Source: Proteromonas lacertae (lineage: Eukaryota; Sar; Bigyra; Opalinata; Proteromonadidae). Taken from it: a stretch of DNA of 64,000 bases. Both the position numbers and the translations under genes were made by a program. The notes under the pieces were generated by a model. It searched no databases. It saw only the letters and a program-made list of their open reading frames with translations, and was not told the DNA's origin. Where the stretch lies: NCBI GenBank assembly GCA_002245135.1, contig NGBS01000019.1, positions 49,964-113,963 of the forward strand. Direction: 5' to 3'. This document shows, piece by piece, positions 10,725 through 25,172 of the stretch; position 1 is the first letter of the stretch, and every line of letters begins with the position of its first letter.

Positions 10725-12623
10725 TTATTTCCTGGTTTTCTTATTTCGTCGTTTTTTCTCTTCATTATCTTCTCTTCCCCTTTTCTTCTTCTTATCTGGT
10801 TTAGAATCTAACGATATATAGGTAGAACACTGTTTTTCAACACCAAACACTGCACCTTCCATTTCTTTCACATCTTGAGAAAATACTCTTTTATTAATTC
10901 TAATCTTTCCCTTTTTTTCTTTTTGCTTTTCTTCTTCATCATCATCCTCATCTTCTTCTTCTTCATTATCATCATTAGTTCCTCCTGGAGTATTAAAATT
11001 AATCTTACTAAGTATAGTTTTGTTTAATTCCTTTACTCTCACAGATAAATCATTTAAGTAATTCATATCATTAATGTTTTCATTATGTTTTAAATCATCT
11101 AAAAGTTCACTACTCTCTTCTTTTAAATCTTGTAAATCATCATGTCCTTCTAAATAATGATCATTTGAATAGATTGATGCTTCTATTTCATTTCTAAACA
11201 CTTGTAATTGTGTTATCTCTTCATCTCTTTTGTGAAGATTCTGTTCAATATTAAAAACAAAATCACAACGATTATCTTTTGTTGCAGCTAACTTGCAATC
11301 ATATTTCCAAAGTCCATTTTTGATTTTATTGAAATATAAACATCCATAAGCAACATTTTCATCCATATTTAACGTTTTCGTTAAATTCACTTCTTCACTT
11401 ATGGAATGTAAACAATCCAATAATATATTCTGAAAATAGGGAATTCTTAAAGATCCTCCAACTATGGCTATTTCAGTATTCTTATATGATTCTGGTATTT
11501 TAGCTGCTGTGTAACACCTGTTTAGTAATGATTTTAGTTTATTAGCAATTCCAGTTAAATCAAGCATCTTTTCTATATCTGTTTTTGATAGAATAGATTC
11601 AAAATCATCATCATCTTTAACAGATTCTATTTCAACTTTGATTGTATCAGCACCATCAGCTGACAATTTTTCTTTTGCTGCTTCTAATATTTTATGCGAT
11701 TTAAGATATAAAAATGGAGTGGAATTTAACTTTACTCCAAATTCTTTAACAACAGATTCATTCACCATTTCCATAATTACTCTATCAATATTTCTTCCTC
11801 CAAATTGAATATAATCATGAGATAATACTTCCATACCTCCTTTATAATATCTAACTACTGTACAATTCGTTGTAATATATCCCATATCTACCAAAATCAC
11901 ATATTTATCCTTTTTTATTGAATTGTTATTTTCATAACCAAATGCTAATGCTGTTGCTAAATAATCATATAAGAAATCTACATCTTCCAATCCGATTGTT
12001 TTACAAAGAGATTCTAATAATTGACATTGAACAGTTGTGTAATAAAGTGGAATCTATTGTCATATTATATATTATTATTATTTATTATACAGAAAAAACA
12101 ACACTTGGGTTTTGTTTCTTATCAATTTCAAATTGTCTTTTCATCCAGTTTATTAACATCATATATATTGTGTCTATTGTGAAATCTGAATCAACAATCT
12201 ATTTCTATAATATATTTTATATATACTTTTACTGCAACTTCATTTAATATTCCATATTTCGGTAATGAATATTTATTGACTTGCATTGGATAATACAAAG
12301 TAAAATCACTAATATCTGTTGATTTCTTACATAACAAATCTCTTACTGGAAAAACTGTTGATAAAGCATACTTCTTCATCTAAAAAAATAGCAATATGTA
12401 ATTATACTTGTTTTATATTACCAAAAGTTCTTTGTCCATCTGCACCAAATGATATAATAAATCTATAATCATAATAGATATGTATATACTCTGTTTTCTT
12501 CTGGCTATATGCATTTTCTAAAATTCTACTTCCCTCATTAGCTTTAGATGGATTGTAAGCAATTTTAACATACTTAGAACCCAAATCTATTCCATATAAA
12601 GCATCAGGACTGTTAAATTCCAT
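10725..12623 (-). CDS. Hsp110/Sse-type Hsp70-superfamily chaperone, copy A
   Basis: An Hsp70-family ATPase domain that begins LYGIDLGSKYVKIAY and includes VILVDMGYITTNCTV and IVGGSLRIPYF (phosphate and adenosine motifs). The missing TT in the first phosphate loop and the TLNMDENVAYGC block fit the Hsp110/HSPA4/Sse branch, which acts as nucleotide-exchange factor and holdase for Hsp70. Introns of 27-45 nt are inferred near 12475, 12410, 12215 and 12060. After the ATPase domain the protein has a short helical region, a strongly acidic run (EEEEDEDDDEEE near 10940) and a basic Lys/Arg-rich tail. A normal peptide-binding beta-sandwich is not evident. It is a paralog of the gene at 26270-28368 in the opposite orientation and shares near-identical DNA blocks with it. 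Confidence 0.8.
11299..11627 (-). repeat. Inverted near-identical block B (partner 27220-27548)
   Basis: These 329 bases match 27220-27548 with about nine differences by eye. Between blocks A and B both copies have exactly 157 bases that align without gaps but are much more diverged. Downstream of block B the two genes become unrelated in sequence. Confidence 0.88.
11785..11978 (-). repeat. Inverted near-identical block A (partner 26869-27062)
   Basis: These 194 bases of the Hsp110-like copy A coding strand match 26869-27062 with a single mismatch that I can see (ACAACG versus ACGACG). Flanking coding sequence on both sides is clearly diverged, so this looks like a conversion tract rather than selection on protein alone. 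Confidence 0.9.
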
Positions 12624-12950
12624 AGTACAAAAATCTAATGTAAAAACAGTTTGATGTCCGTTTGATTAGCATGAACTAATTTTCTTGTTTTTACAGTAGA
12701 CAGAGATAGATTTTACAAATGATTTAACCTACAGATCATATATCCTTTAAGAAAAAGATATGGATAATTAATTGACTAAATGCAACCAAGATGGATTGAT
12801 TCACAGAATCTAAAGCGAATGATGTGAAATATAAAGTTGTTTATATTAGATTTTCCAATTGATATTTGAATGCAATCTCAATCCTCATCGCCATATTTAT
12901 CACAAACGAAAAAACAATAAATAGTGATTTTCAAAAGAAGAATTGTGAAA
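12624..12950. other. Intergenic spacer between divergent Hsp110-like and kinesin genes
   Basis: About 330 bp of AT-rich DNA between two start codons that face away from each other. I see no ORF, RNA gene or repeat. It must hold both promoters. Confidence 0.5.
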
Positions 12951-15900
12951 ATGAAAAGATCACAAGATTCTATTAAAGTATTACAATATATTAACTCAAT
13001 TTATAGGTTTATGTGAGATTCAGACCAAAGCATTCAACAGATAGTAAAATCATTCATGAATCTCCGTTTCATATAACTTCATCAGTACTTTTTTAATGAT
13101 ATTTAATCTTTTTAAATAAGACTACCGTTGTATTTAATGATGATACTGATTTTAATTTTGATCATATCTTTCCTCCTGAAACTACACAAGATGAAATGTA
13201 ATATTTGATATAATAATGATAATAGATTCCGTAATGTAGCAGCAAAGCATGTAATATCAGCAGTAGAAGGTTTTAACACTTGCATTATTGCATATGGTCA
13301 AACAAGTTCGGGTAAAACTCACACGATGATTGGTCCAAATGATTGCTTAAATCCTTTAGATAATGCTTCCACTTATAATCCAGTAAATTTGGGAATAATT
13401 CCAAGAGTATTTCAAGCAATTTCATCTTACTCTACAAATATACATATTCAAGTATATTTATTGTTATTTTTATTTTATTAGATTTCTATTATTGAGGTAT
13501 ATAACGAAGAAACATATGATTTATTGGACAATAAACGAAAAAATGGAAAAGCCAATATTAGAACAACGGAAGCTGGTTATTTTGAAATGAAACAAATCAA
13601 AAAGAAGACAATTAAGAATATGGAAGAGTTTATCAAGTTATACAGTGAAGGAAATTCCTTAAGAGAAACGTCAATAACATTATTAAATGAGAGATCTTCA
13701 CGTAGTCATTTAGTTATAACATTTTATATTAACAATAAGAATATCAAAGGTGATATTTTGAATAGTAAATTTGTGTTAGTTGATTTAGCTGGTATATATA
13801 TATATATATATATTATTATTATTTATTTATTAATAGGATCTGAGAATATCTCAAAATCAGGTGCAGATACAAATGTAAAACAAAGAAAAGAAGCAACATT
13901 AATAAATCGTTCATTATCTCAATTATCATTGGTTATTCAAGCAATAATTTATCATAGACCACACATACCTTATCGTGATTCAGTTCTAACTCAATTATTA
14001 AGTCAAACAATTGGTGGAAATTGTATGACCACAATGATGTTATGTTGTGATAATTCAATTAGTAATAAAGATGCTACTTTATCCACTTTAAGATTTGGTT
14101 CAACTGCTAAGTTAATAACCAATAGTATTCATAAGAATATTACTGTTACACAATCTCAATTGAAGTTGGAATTAGAGAAGATGAAAATTGAAAATGATAA
14201 GTTGAATCAACAATTATTAGAATTGAATAGTCATAATAACAGTGAAAGTATTATACCAATGGAGAATATAGAAGAATTGGTGCTTAGAAATGAAGAATTG
14301 CAAAAGACAATAATAATATTAGAATCAACAAATGATGATAAAAGTGAGCAAATAATGAATTTGAACTTAAAGATAAAAGAATTAGAAAACTATTGTCCTG
14401 AAGAGATAAACAGATTACAGATGGAAAATGAAGGTTTAGATTATAAATATACTCAATTATACATCGATTATCATTCATTATTATCAAAATATCAATCATT
14501 AAGTGGTGAAATGAAAGAAAAAGTGAATGAAATTGATGATATTAAATCTGAATATAGTAATTTTAAATCAGAAACTGAAGAAATGGAAAACCAGACAAGT
14601 CAAATTATTTCTGATTTACAGAATAAGTTGAATAAATCTGAAGTTGCCTATGTTACTTTAAAACAACAATATGAATCTCAAATATCCTATTATACCAACT
14701 TAATACATACAATTAATAAACAATTGATGTATATTTCAAGTTATAATAATATGAATTATAAAATTAACAACAATTTATCATCTGAACAAGATATTATTGG
14801 TTTTATCAACATGTTGCATGATAAATATATCGATGAAAACAAAGAAAACAAAGAAATGTTTGAAGAACTGAATAATAAGATTCAAGAACAAATATCAACT
14901 ATTGAATCATTACAATGCGAAATATTCACCAATGAAACTGAATATCAGAATAAAATACACAATCAAGAAGCTGAATTTGAAACTGAATATAGTAAATTGA
15001 ATGATAAGTACATAAACTATCAACAAATAACTAATGGTAAAATCAATACATTAAATAGTGAAGTGGTATTAAAAGAGTTTTTATTGAAGAATAAACAAGC
15101 TGAATTGAATGATTTGAAAAGAGATTATAATACTGAAATTGATGATATTAGAAAGAGATTCAATAATGATATTCAAAAAGCAAAACAAAGATATGAAAAT
15201 GAAACAAATAAATTAGTTAAGAAGATAGAGAAGATAGAGTATGAAAAGAAAGTGTTAAAAGAAAGATATTATAAAGATATTAAAGCAATTAAAACTGAAA
15301 ATAATAATAATAATAATAATTTAAAATATAAATCATCAGATGTTGTTACTTTAGAAGTAAAAGAAGATATGAAATTGAAGAATGAAATAAATGGTTTAAA
15401 AGAAGAGAATAGAATGTTAAAGAATGATATTGAAGAAATGAATAAGAAATATGTATTATTATTACTATTATTATTTATTATAGGAAAATAAGAAATATTT
15501 AATTACTCGATTCAAAATAACAAATAATGAATTGTCACAACAATTATCAAAGTATAAAAACATCATTGATGATTTAAATCTCAATTTACAACCAACAATA
15601 TATAACTTTGTAACAAAAAGTCATTTGAATTTTTCTTTTGATAAAGTATATTCATTAATATTCTAATATATTCATAGAATGATAGTATTATACTCAATAC
15701 TCAAAAGTTATTGTCTTATCTCAACTCTGAATTTCAATACATAATATCTCAATATTGCAATTATTATAATAACAATGATAATATATTTACCACAATGATG
15801 AATATTATGAATGACAACTCATTGTTAAAAAGGCAATTACAAGAGAATAAAGCAATTATTAATACATTTCAAACTCAGATAATTGAATACCAATCATCTT

Positions 15901-17283
15901 TAAGTTGTAATACAGTTTTATTGGATGAAAAAGATAAAATTATAAAAGAATTGAATGATAGAATTATTGATACTAATGTATATATTTATATATTTACATT
16001 TAAATTTATTTATTGAATAGTATCAAATTCATTTATTTAAGCAAGAAATGATGAAGTTTATATCAGATGAAGATGCTATTGTTGATAGTGTTAATGCTCC
16101 ATTCTGTTTAGAATCAAATCCAATATTATCTGAAGCTTATAGTGAAATAAATGAACCAATATTAAAGATAAAACAACAATTAGTTTATGAAAAGAACAAA
16201 TCTCATCAATTGAAATCTGAAAAGGATGAACTATCATCGAAGTATCAAAAATATGCAATTAAGAATATTCAATTATCAAATCATATTGTATTATTATTAT
16301 TATATTAATATTTGAATTAGGATGATTTAGAATCTCATATAAGAGTATCAAAAGTTGAAAATACTCCAATGAAACCTCCTCAATTATCAACAGAATCATT
16401 CACTTATTCACTATCAAATACTTATTCAATTCCATCAGTTTCTACATCATCATCTTTATCATTTTCTTCTTCATCTTCTTATATTGTATTTCACATGTAT
16501 TTTTCTATCTTATATAGTGGTTTATCAATAAAATCGAAACTACAATTAAAAGTATTATAAACCATAATGAATCTTTCCATGATCACTCATTCTTATTATC
16601 AGAATTAAAGAAATTATTATTTTCATTTGATATATTCAATGAATTAATAACTGAATGTAGTAGTGATATTTCTACAGGAGAAATCAGTAATGATTATAGT
16701 AATGTAGAGTCCATAGAGAATAACAGTATCAGTAATAATAATAATAATAATGAAGAAGAAGAAGATAGTATAGAAGTTGTTGATGAAAAGATTGAAACAG
16801 AAAATGAAGATTATGATTTATTATCAAGATGGAATAATAAATATTTAATTATGTGTTTGGATAATGATATTGAATATACCATTTTATCAAGTTATAAAGA
16901 TGTCAATAGGATGTTGGATGAGATAGAAAAACATTTGAAGAAGAATACTCATACAATTGAACATTTGAATAAAAGAATATTGAAATTAGTATGTTTATTT
17001 TTTATTTATAATAATATATATATATATATAGAATAATTATTTATATCAATATAAAACTAAAAATCAAGCAAAATCTCAAGAAATTTTAAAATTACACAAA
17101 GAATTAACAATTCGTCAATTCAATCAATACAAACCAACAGTTCATAACGAAAGTCCTTTTATGAGTCTTTATAACAGATTTTGTGAATTATTTCATTTGT
17201 ATAATCGTCCAAAACAATCAGTTAGAAGAAATTCTTCATTAACAAAATCAAGAACAGATTATACTTATCTCAATACTTTATAA
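12951..17283 (+). CDS. Kinesin-1-like motor with very long coiled coil
   Basis: A plus-end type kinesin heavy chain of about 1,300 residues with an N-terminal motor. Motor motifs: VYVRFRPKH at the start, the P-loop GQTSSGKTHTM (the kinesin-1 wording), switch I NERSSRSH, switch II DLAGSE (split by the intron 13792-13836), HIPYRDSVLTQLL, and the neck entry TLSTLRFGSTAK. A coiled coil rich in Glu/Lys/Asn fills most of 14150-17000. The C-terminal tail is basic (PKQSVRRNSSLTKSR); no clear IAK autoinhibitory motif is seen. Introns include 12978-13006, 13085-13120, 13198-13225, 13452-13481, 13792-13836, 15453-15483 and 15646-15677, with four or five more to 17041, and every junction checked keeps frame. 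It likely moves vesicles or organelles along microtubules; class assignment rests on motor motifs only. Confidence 0.88.
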
Positions 17284-18027
17284 TTCTTTTTATACTCTTC
17301 TTTATTTCATATATCTAATTTTCGCATATATTTTATTGTTTTGTGTTATAATACTACTCACAAACAAGATAATTCTTCATAAAAGCAATTTATATGAATA
17401 TAATGAATATAAATAGGACTAATATATTGAGAGTGTAAAACACTCCATTATTATCAATGATTGTTTCAACAATTACATCCAATCTAGTATATTAATTTTC
17501 AAATTCTAGGCAAAACTATCATTTATATAAATTACATTCGAATCATTCACTATTTTGTGTATTTATCGAAATTTTTCTGTTTTATTGTTAATAACTAAGC
17601 ATTCAGTTAATATATCCCATAATAATCTAATACTCAATACAATATACATTAAAACAAACAGAAATATCGTGCATAGGCTTCATACATTAACATATTCGTC
17701 CTAAAAGTTAATACAAGCTTGATTACCTCAAACTATTTATATTGTCATTTTGAATTTATGAGATTATTGACTGCTATACAACTAATGTAAAGGATGTATA
17801 ATGGAAAAAGAAGGAAAATATACTTGTTTTTTATGGTTGTGCTATATCAATTGTAATTTGGAGAGAAACAGGTTACCTATGAATTTATTTTCTTTTATAT
17901 AAATGATGTTGTGTTGAAGGATTGAAATTTACTTTCATTACTCCAATTTAGTCTAATTTTTCAATTAAACAAAGAAACAGCACAATATAATGATTAGTAG
18001 TGTGATAATATCTCATAATTGAATATC
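17284..18027. other. Intergenic region, 744 bp
   Basis: The space between the converging kinesin and ABC transporter genes. It is AT-rich, with only short open frames. No RNA gene, repeat array or conserved motif is visible; it probably holds both 3' UTRs. Confidence 0.5.
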
Positions 18028-21000
18028 TTACCTATCCAAATATCTGATTTTAGACAAGCATAAGTATAGACACAAGATCATCACTCCAATTGCAGCCAAT
18101 TCATAATAAATATAATTCCATAATAAATCATATCTCATTCCATAAAATCCAAGGAAATATTCATGAATTGTTAATGTAATATTACCTTCAATATGAACAG
18201 TTGGACAAGCAGCTTTATTACTTTCAAAACTATCACATTTGAATTGATTAATAGCTGCTGCTTGTATTGCATACATCTCAGGATTTATCCAATAAAACCA
18301 TTTCCAAGGAGCATTCATAGAATCATAAGGAATTAAAAATCCAGTAAATGTCATTAACATACTAATTAACATTCCAGTTACTGTTGAAGCAACACCATCT
18401 TTAGAGAATAAATAAGATAGAATTTGAGCTAGTACTGAACAAAACATAAACCATTCAAATGTCACTAAGAATTGTATTAATACTTTCTTTATATCACCAT
18501 CCAATCCAACCATTGGATAGAATATCAGATTAAATAGTAATGTTATTATAAAAACATACACTGCTTCAACAAATAACAGAGAAATCATATGAGCAAATGG
18601 ATGATATGTTTTCATTGCATCTTCTCTATAAAACATCATTCTGGATCTTACAAGGAATACAGTCACTGGAAACATACTATTCATTCCAGTAGACATTACA
18701 TTAATACTTATTCCAGCAAATTTACTTTGAAGTCCACCTTGATAACTATCATCTACTTGAAAATATATTAAACCATAAGCTAATGTCATTATAATTATTT
18801 CTTCAAGTCTTCCCAAATTAAAATCAAGTTTTCTCCAATTCATTCGGAAATTTCTTTTGGTTACTTCATAGATTTGTTTGAATATTGAAACGGAATATTT
18901 GGATTTTGATTTGACTGATGGTTGATCAGAATTTTTTATTTCATTTATTATACTCAAATTATCTTCATACAATTTGCTTTTCATATAATAATCACCAAAT
19001 TGAATAGTGTTTTTACCATCTACACCAGCACCTGTCACTTCTAACATCCAACTAGCTGGATTTTCATTCTCTTTAATCTTTAGAACATTTTCTATCTCAC
19101 TTATATATTCTACCACTTTTGAACCATGTTCACCTAATGGACCTAAATAAACTACTTTTCCACCTCTTTCTAATAACAATACATCACTAAATAATTCAAA
19201 TATTTCAAAAGATGGTTGATGGATTGTACAAATTATACTTCTTCCACATTCACCTATCTTCTTCAACATTTTACATACTAACAATGCAGATGAACTATCT
19301 AACCCAGTTGTTGGTTCATCTAAGAACAATATTGAGGGATTAGCTGCTAATTCTATTCCAATCATCACCAATTTTCTTATACCCATTGGCAAACCATTCT
19401 CTTTTGTTCCTATCATCATATTCTTATATTCACTCAATCCTAATAATTCAATTGTTTCATCTACATACTTCACTATCACACTATCTTTGGGATTTCCTGG
19501 AAATCTTAATCTACCACTAAACATTAATGCTTCTTTCACAGTCTCAGTTTCTGGTAATGTATCTTCTTGTTCTACATATCCACTTAACATACACAAATCA
19601 TTGGTTTTATATTCTTTACCATTCAATAAGAATTTACCTTCAATCTTTCCTTGTGTTTTTCTGTTTGCTAAGACATCCAATAATGTTGTTTTACCAGCAC
19701 CACTAGCTCCCATTAAAGCAGTCATACTGTGAGCTCTTACAAATCCACTTACATCATCTAATAACATTTTATCTACTTTCCTTTTTGTTATTGGATCTTT
19801 TACTCTTACACTGTATTTGACATGTTCAAATGTAAAATCTACATTCTTTACTGAAATATCAAGTGAACTAGTTTTTCTTTCACTTATATCTCTCTTTAAT
19901 TTTTCTATCTTTTTCACTGAATCTTTGTCTACTGTTTTACTTGGATAGAATGGATCATATTGGAAGAAATGAATTACTATTACTTGACATATTACAAAGA
20001 AGATATGTTCACATAACATGATTATCAAAGAATACCATATTTCTTTTCTTTCTGTTGGAAAGTCAAATGCTTTAAGATAAATCTCAGATTCTTCTTTTGT
20101 ATATTTATTACTTGTAAATTCATTGATTAATTGACATTTTGTCATATGAGCAACTGGACTAAAGTAATAGAATTCAATTAACCATACTGGAATGCTCTTT
20201 CTTGTTATACTAAATCCACTAAAAGTGTTCATAATAAAACTAATTACAGGTAAAAATGCGCTTATAACACCAATAGTTTCACTTATATATATAATTATCC
20301 CAAAGCAAGATATAAATGTAGTATAACCAAGAAACAATGATAATATGTAGATGAAATAATATTCACCATTATTATCAAATGAAAATCCCATCATCGAATA
20401 GACTATCGTACCAAATAACATTGTTTCTATGAATTGAATCAGATAATTGCTTATCACTGAACTAATTATATAAGCACTACTACTATAATATCCTTGTTTT
20501 AATTGTTTATATAAAGGCGGCTTATTAAAGAATAAGGGAAACATAACAGCCATTGAACCATTTACAAGAATAGTTAATGCCATATATATTCCTCCTGTTT
20601 TAGATATAAAATCATTCTTATCAAGTCCAAAGAATATCCAACCAATTATTACGCTTGACATTATTTGTTGCATTATTCTTCCTATCATTACACCAGGATT
20701 CTTGTATATATTCCTACAGTGATAATTGAACAAGTAACATAACTGTTGAAAGTAAGACATTGTATGTTTTTGATGAAACATTAAATCATTATAATCATTA
20801 TGAATTTCTTTGGATGGAATTGTTTCTTCATTTACTTCTTTTTCTATCTTTTCATAACTTTCACTCTTGTGATATAACTCAACCATTGACTTTGTATCAA
20901 CATTCACACTTTCATCTTTTCGAAATGATAATCTTGATTCTTCTTTTCCCATATCAGATAAAAATGATCCAATATCTTTATTATTTGGAATATTATAGCC

Positions 21001-21975
21001 AATTGAATTGAAATACTTCATAATACACTCTTCGTTTGATGATCCACCATAAATTATCTCACCTTCACTCAGTATAATCACATTATCAAACAGTTTTATT
21101 ACTTCTGGATCTGGCTGTAATAAGTGACATACTAAAATTCCTTCAAATATCTTTACCCATTGATTTAGGAATTTACATATGTCATAGGTTACTGCACTAT
21201 CTAAACCAGTACTAACTTTATCTAATAACAATACTCTGGCTGGACCAGCTAATGCCTCACCTAATGTAACTCTTTTCTTTTCACCTCCACTTATACCTCG
21301 AATCATTTCATCACCAACTAATGTATTTTCACAGATATTCAATCCCAACTTTTCTATCAACAGTTTGGTTTTATTACTCACATCAGCTTCTAATCTGTAA
21401 TGGCCTTTCTTTGATAGATTACCTTTACCATTCAAACAATGAACTGCAAAGTTTATTGTTTCTTTCACAGTCAAATTGCCTAATTGAATGTCATTTTGAC
21501 CACAGAAACTACACAATTTCTTCCAGTTCAAACTCTCGATTGGCTTACCATAGCATTTCACACTTCCTGTGTGTTTACTAAATGGAATATAACCTGCCAA
21601 TGCCTTTAAGAACGATGTAGTACCAGAAGAAGGAGGACCAAATACCTAATTGCTTATAAGTATGTTTTATACTAACGTTGATGAACCAGACTTGAAGTGA
21701 TAAGTCACATCCTTAAGAACCACTTGATTTTTCTTATTTGATAAATATAATCTATCTTTAATCTGATAGTATAGTCCTGTAACAATGTTTGGGATTTTAT
21801 CATACTCTTTTTTGACCTTCTTCACCTCATAAGTGTAATTTTTTATAACAAGATCTACTTTTGGTAAGTCAGGTAGAAATGTCTTCAGCTGCTTAGCATA
21901 GCTCTCATATTCTGGGGGCTGAGCATTTTTTGCATCTGTTTGTGGTAAAAGTACAGGTAATTGATTATCACTCAT
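18028..21975 (-). CDS. Full-size ABCG (PDR-type) transporter with asymmetric ATP sites
   Basis: About 1,306 residues, reverse topology NBD-TMD-NBD-TMD, from two exons (21975-21673 and 21645-18028). NBD1 has a degenerate Walker A (GPPSSGTTS, Thr in place of the Lys), an intact signature (ISGGEKKR) and an altered Walker B (LLLDKVSTGLD, Lys replacing the catalytic Glu). NBD2 has a perfect Walker A (GASGAGKTT) and Walker B (LFLDEPTTGLD) with its H-loop (TIHQPS), but a degenerate signature (LPMGIRKLVMIG). So one composite site (NBD2 Walker plus NBD1 signature) should hydrolyse ATP and the other only bind it, as in fungal PDR pumps. Two six-helix membrane halves with the ABC2 pattern follow each NBD. 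The likely role is export of lipids or xenobiotics at the plasma membrane; the substrate is unknown. Confidence 0.93.
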
Positions 21976-22879
21976 TATATTATAACGAATAAATGAAATT
22001 GATTGGTTTATATATTTTAAAATATTTTAAATTGTCATAAAGATATTTAGACAATTTAAAAATTTTGTTAAAAATATTTCAAACTTATTTGATTTATGAT
22101 GGTAGCTAATAAAGAAGATATATTTCTTACGAAATGTGTGTAATTTTCAAGTTAATCAAAAAAATCTCAAATCATAATCTTTATTATCACTTCAGTCATA
22201 TACAGTATATTATAGTATATATATGATTGACAATTCTCATATACCATCACATTAATAAATATCATTATATCCTAAATAACTATTGTAAATTGATGATATT
22301 GCTGCATTATACATATCCATTATATGTAACTATTCTATGAAATGTTAATCTACATTCACGTGATTGTGTTTTTGAAATATAATATCATGGGGGAAATACA
22401 TTACTATATGATTAAAAGGACCTAAGAATATATTGTTTTTTAATGCATAGCACCAATCGACTAATATATAACTCAGCTTTTATATTCCACATTTATAGAT
22501 TAGACTCGTTAAAATATAACATTATCTAAAATTTTATAAAATAATACCTTCAGTCTTATGAGATATACATTTATTGGAAATTTATACGTTTCAGAAATTA
22601 CATTTTAATAATATTTTTTATACAAAGTAGAATCTATAGTTATTCAAATTAATGGAATCGTTTATCATCTGAATTTCTGTGAAGGTAAGGTTTGCACATG
22701 AGTATAGGTGATTTTATGAGATTTATAGGATTTAATTGAACGTTGATAGAATTTGAGCAAAACTTTAATTTCAAAATGTATTATCGTTACTATTTACTAA
22801 TTTTCAATAAAAACTGATTTTCAGTTGAATTTCTTTACAAATAAAACAAAACAATAGAAACAGCATTTAGAAACACAGA
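21976..22879. other. Intergenic region, 904 bp
   Basis: AT-rich DNA upstream of the ABC transporter and downstream of the UNC93-like gene (both minus strand). Short TA-rich runs occur near 22200, but there is no ORF, RNA gene or defined repeat. The ABC transporter promoter must lie here. Confidence 0.5.
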
Positions 22880-24573
22880 TTAACCTTGGATATAGAGTAA
22901 ATCTTCTTCAGCAATTGTTGGAACCATGAATTCACCAATCTGTTCAGTCGATAATGAAGAAAAGAATGACCCACCAACACTATCAACAGTCTCTACTCTT
23001 TCTGGCTTTCTTCCATCAATAGGCTTAACAAAAAGATCACAGTAAAACACACAAGCAGTTGATATTACTTGACAAACAATCATAAACACCAATTTTATCC
23101 AGAATGTTTTTTGTTCATTAACAAATATACTGATCATAAATACCACACTCATTCCTAACGTTTGTGACATTAAAGCATTTGAAACTCCTGAATTCCTATC
23201 TTTATCATTCAAATAGAAAGATTGAACTATTGCCATTGGCTATAAATATATTATAAATTAAAAATAGCTATACTTGAGAGATAGAAACTCCATTTCCACA
23301 AGCTAAGAAAGCAGTAAGCATATATGCCTTAATAAAACTAAGTAAAGATGTGTCATGAAAAGGTAACTATATATAATAATATTATAATTATTATACATAC
23401 TTTAATCACTAATAATAAAATAAATAATGTCATATGCATCACAAAGTCAATAAAGAAAATCCCTTTTCTCTTAATGAAAGTAGAAGCTAATTTTCCAGCT
23501 ATAACATTTGTAAATGCAGCCATTATAAAGAAACCGCAAGTAACATAACCACTTTTTTCTACACCAACAATATATCCAGCTACAAACTTGGTAAAATCAG
23601 CAGCTACAAAGGATTTTCTATGTAGATACAAAATAATGTAAATAATATACGTTACACCAGCATAAAAGCAAGGAAAGATAATTAATTTCATTTCTTTAGA
23701 ACTTTGAATTAGATGAATAGTTTGTAAAAATGATGGAGTTTCCTATATAATAACAAAAATAAATGTTAAATAATGATATGTTATACTGACGATCTTGGTT
23801 CTAAATTTTCTAAGTTACTTTCTTTCATTTCTGGTTTCATAGGAACTGGATCGCCCATCAGAGCAAATACAATAGCTGCGATTAAACAAACAGAGGCTAA
23901 TACTATATAGAGATACTATTTATTAATATATTAACAATTAAAATGAATATACTTTTTTATCAAAATGAGTTAAAATGAAACTTGCTGATGCATTTCCTGA
24001 TGCACTACATATTTCAATAAAACAAAACATTATTCCATTATAATATGATGTAATAGATTCAAATACTAAGTATTTAGATAAAGAAAATATACACAATCCA
24101 CTTTCTATTGATTGATTCATTGCTAACTTTCCTAAATATGAAGCTTCAGCACACCAAAATATGGCACCAGTAAAGCCATTTAACATATTAACTGGAATAA
24201 ATACATATGCAGCTGGATATAGATTAGCTAATGCTAATACAACATATCCAAGTGCAAAAATCGCTATTGACCTTCTATAAAACAATAGATGAGTATTATG
24301 TACTTTACACCTAAACAATTAACCACTTTTGGAGCAAAATTACACGATATAGCAAAGATTATGTAATTTGAAGTCATACCTATACTACCTATAGTTTTAT
24401 TTAATTGAGTTTGAAAGGTCTATTAATATATCAAAACTTCTCCATACAATAACAGTAATATATCCAAAACTGATTAATCCCATAGCGAAAGCCAAATGAA
24501 ATATTCTGAAGGTATAACTCCTTACCTTAGTTGGAGTTGGACTTTTGGGAGATATAAGTACTTCCTTGTCCAT
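22880..24573 (-). CDS. UNC93-like major facilitator protein
   Basis: A multi-pass membrane protein of about 495 residues with roughly 11-12 hydrophobic helices, encoded by seven exons. Introns are GTAT/GTAC...TAG of 28-44 nt (for example 24446-24419 and 24313-24285 approximately). The early helices (MGLISFGYITVI, NYIIFAISCNFAPKVV, SIAIFALGYVVLALAN, then MLNGFTGAIFWCAEASYLG) follow the UNC-93/UNC93A pattern, including the helix-4 motif with Trp-Cys/Ser-Ala. A central loop (PVPMKPEMKESNLENLEP) separates the two halves. The cytosolic tail ends in acidic residues. Human UNC93 proteins act in ion-channel regulation or receptor trafficking; no function can be assigned here. Start ATG 24573 (MDKEVLISP) is the first Met with a hydrophilic leader. 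Confidence 0.62.
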
Positions 24574-25172
24574 GGCTGATGGTGAGTAATAAACAAAAAC
24601 AATAAAATACAAATATTTTCTTCAACATTCAAATACTCATTATTCATATTATTTTCATTTGATTTATTGTGTTAGAGAAATATATTCGTAAATGCCTTAG
24701 TAAAAATTATGAAAATGTAAATTTTGATTGAATCTAGTTTATGATACATTTAATTATCTTAAGTTAAATGCAGCATGTGAGTTTTGCATATTAATTTACA
24801 GAATGAGTAATAAAATAAAAGATGAGAATAAAAATTAACTTTATATAAAGAAAGTACTAGAATAAATAGATTAATATATGCATATATAACACTATTACAC
24901 TCTTTGCAATGTATTAATTCATCTCAAATTTTAATGCCTTGCTTATTATGTGAATTTTCTTACAGCAAACTTAAAGTATGTTCATGAAAATAATTCTTCC
25001 TTTTTCATAATCCGAAATCAAGATTTGAGATTACACATAATCATGAAATTTTTGAATTGAAAATGTATAGTTATCAGGCTTGAGTTTCATTCATTGATTT
25101 TTAAGGGTCAATTGCATTTTGAATTTTTCAGTTGATTAATTTCATCCCAAATATCTCTACTTTAACAGCATA
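24574..25172. other. Intergenic region, 599 bp
   Basis: The space between two divergent start codons. It is AT-rich with no ORF or RNA gene. Both promoters are expected here; I see no recognisable elements. Confidence 0.5.

Noticed and set aside
12951-17283. CENP-E-type kinesin, suggested by the very long coiled coil
   Set aside because: The P-loop wording GQTSSGKTHTM and the neck region fit kinesin-1 better; length alone is not diagnostic.
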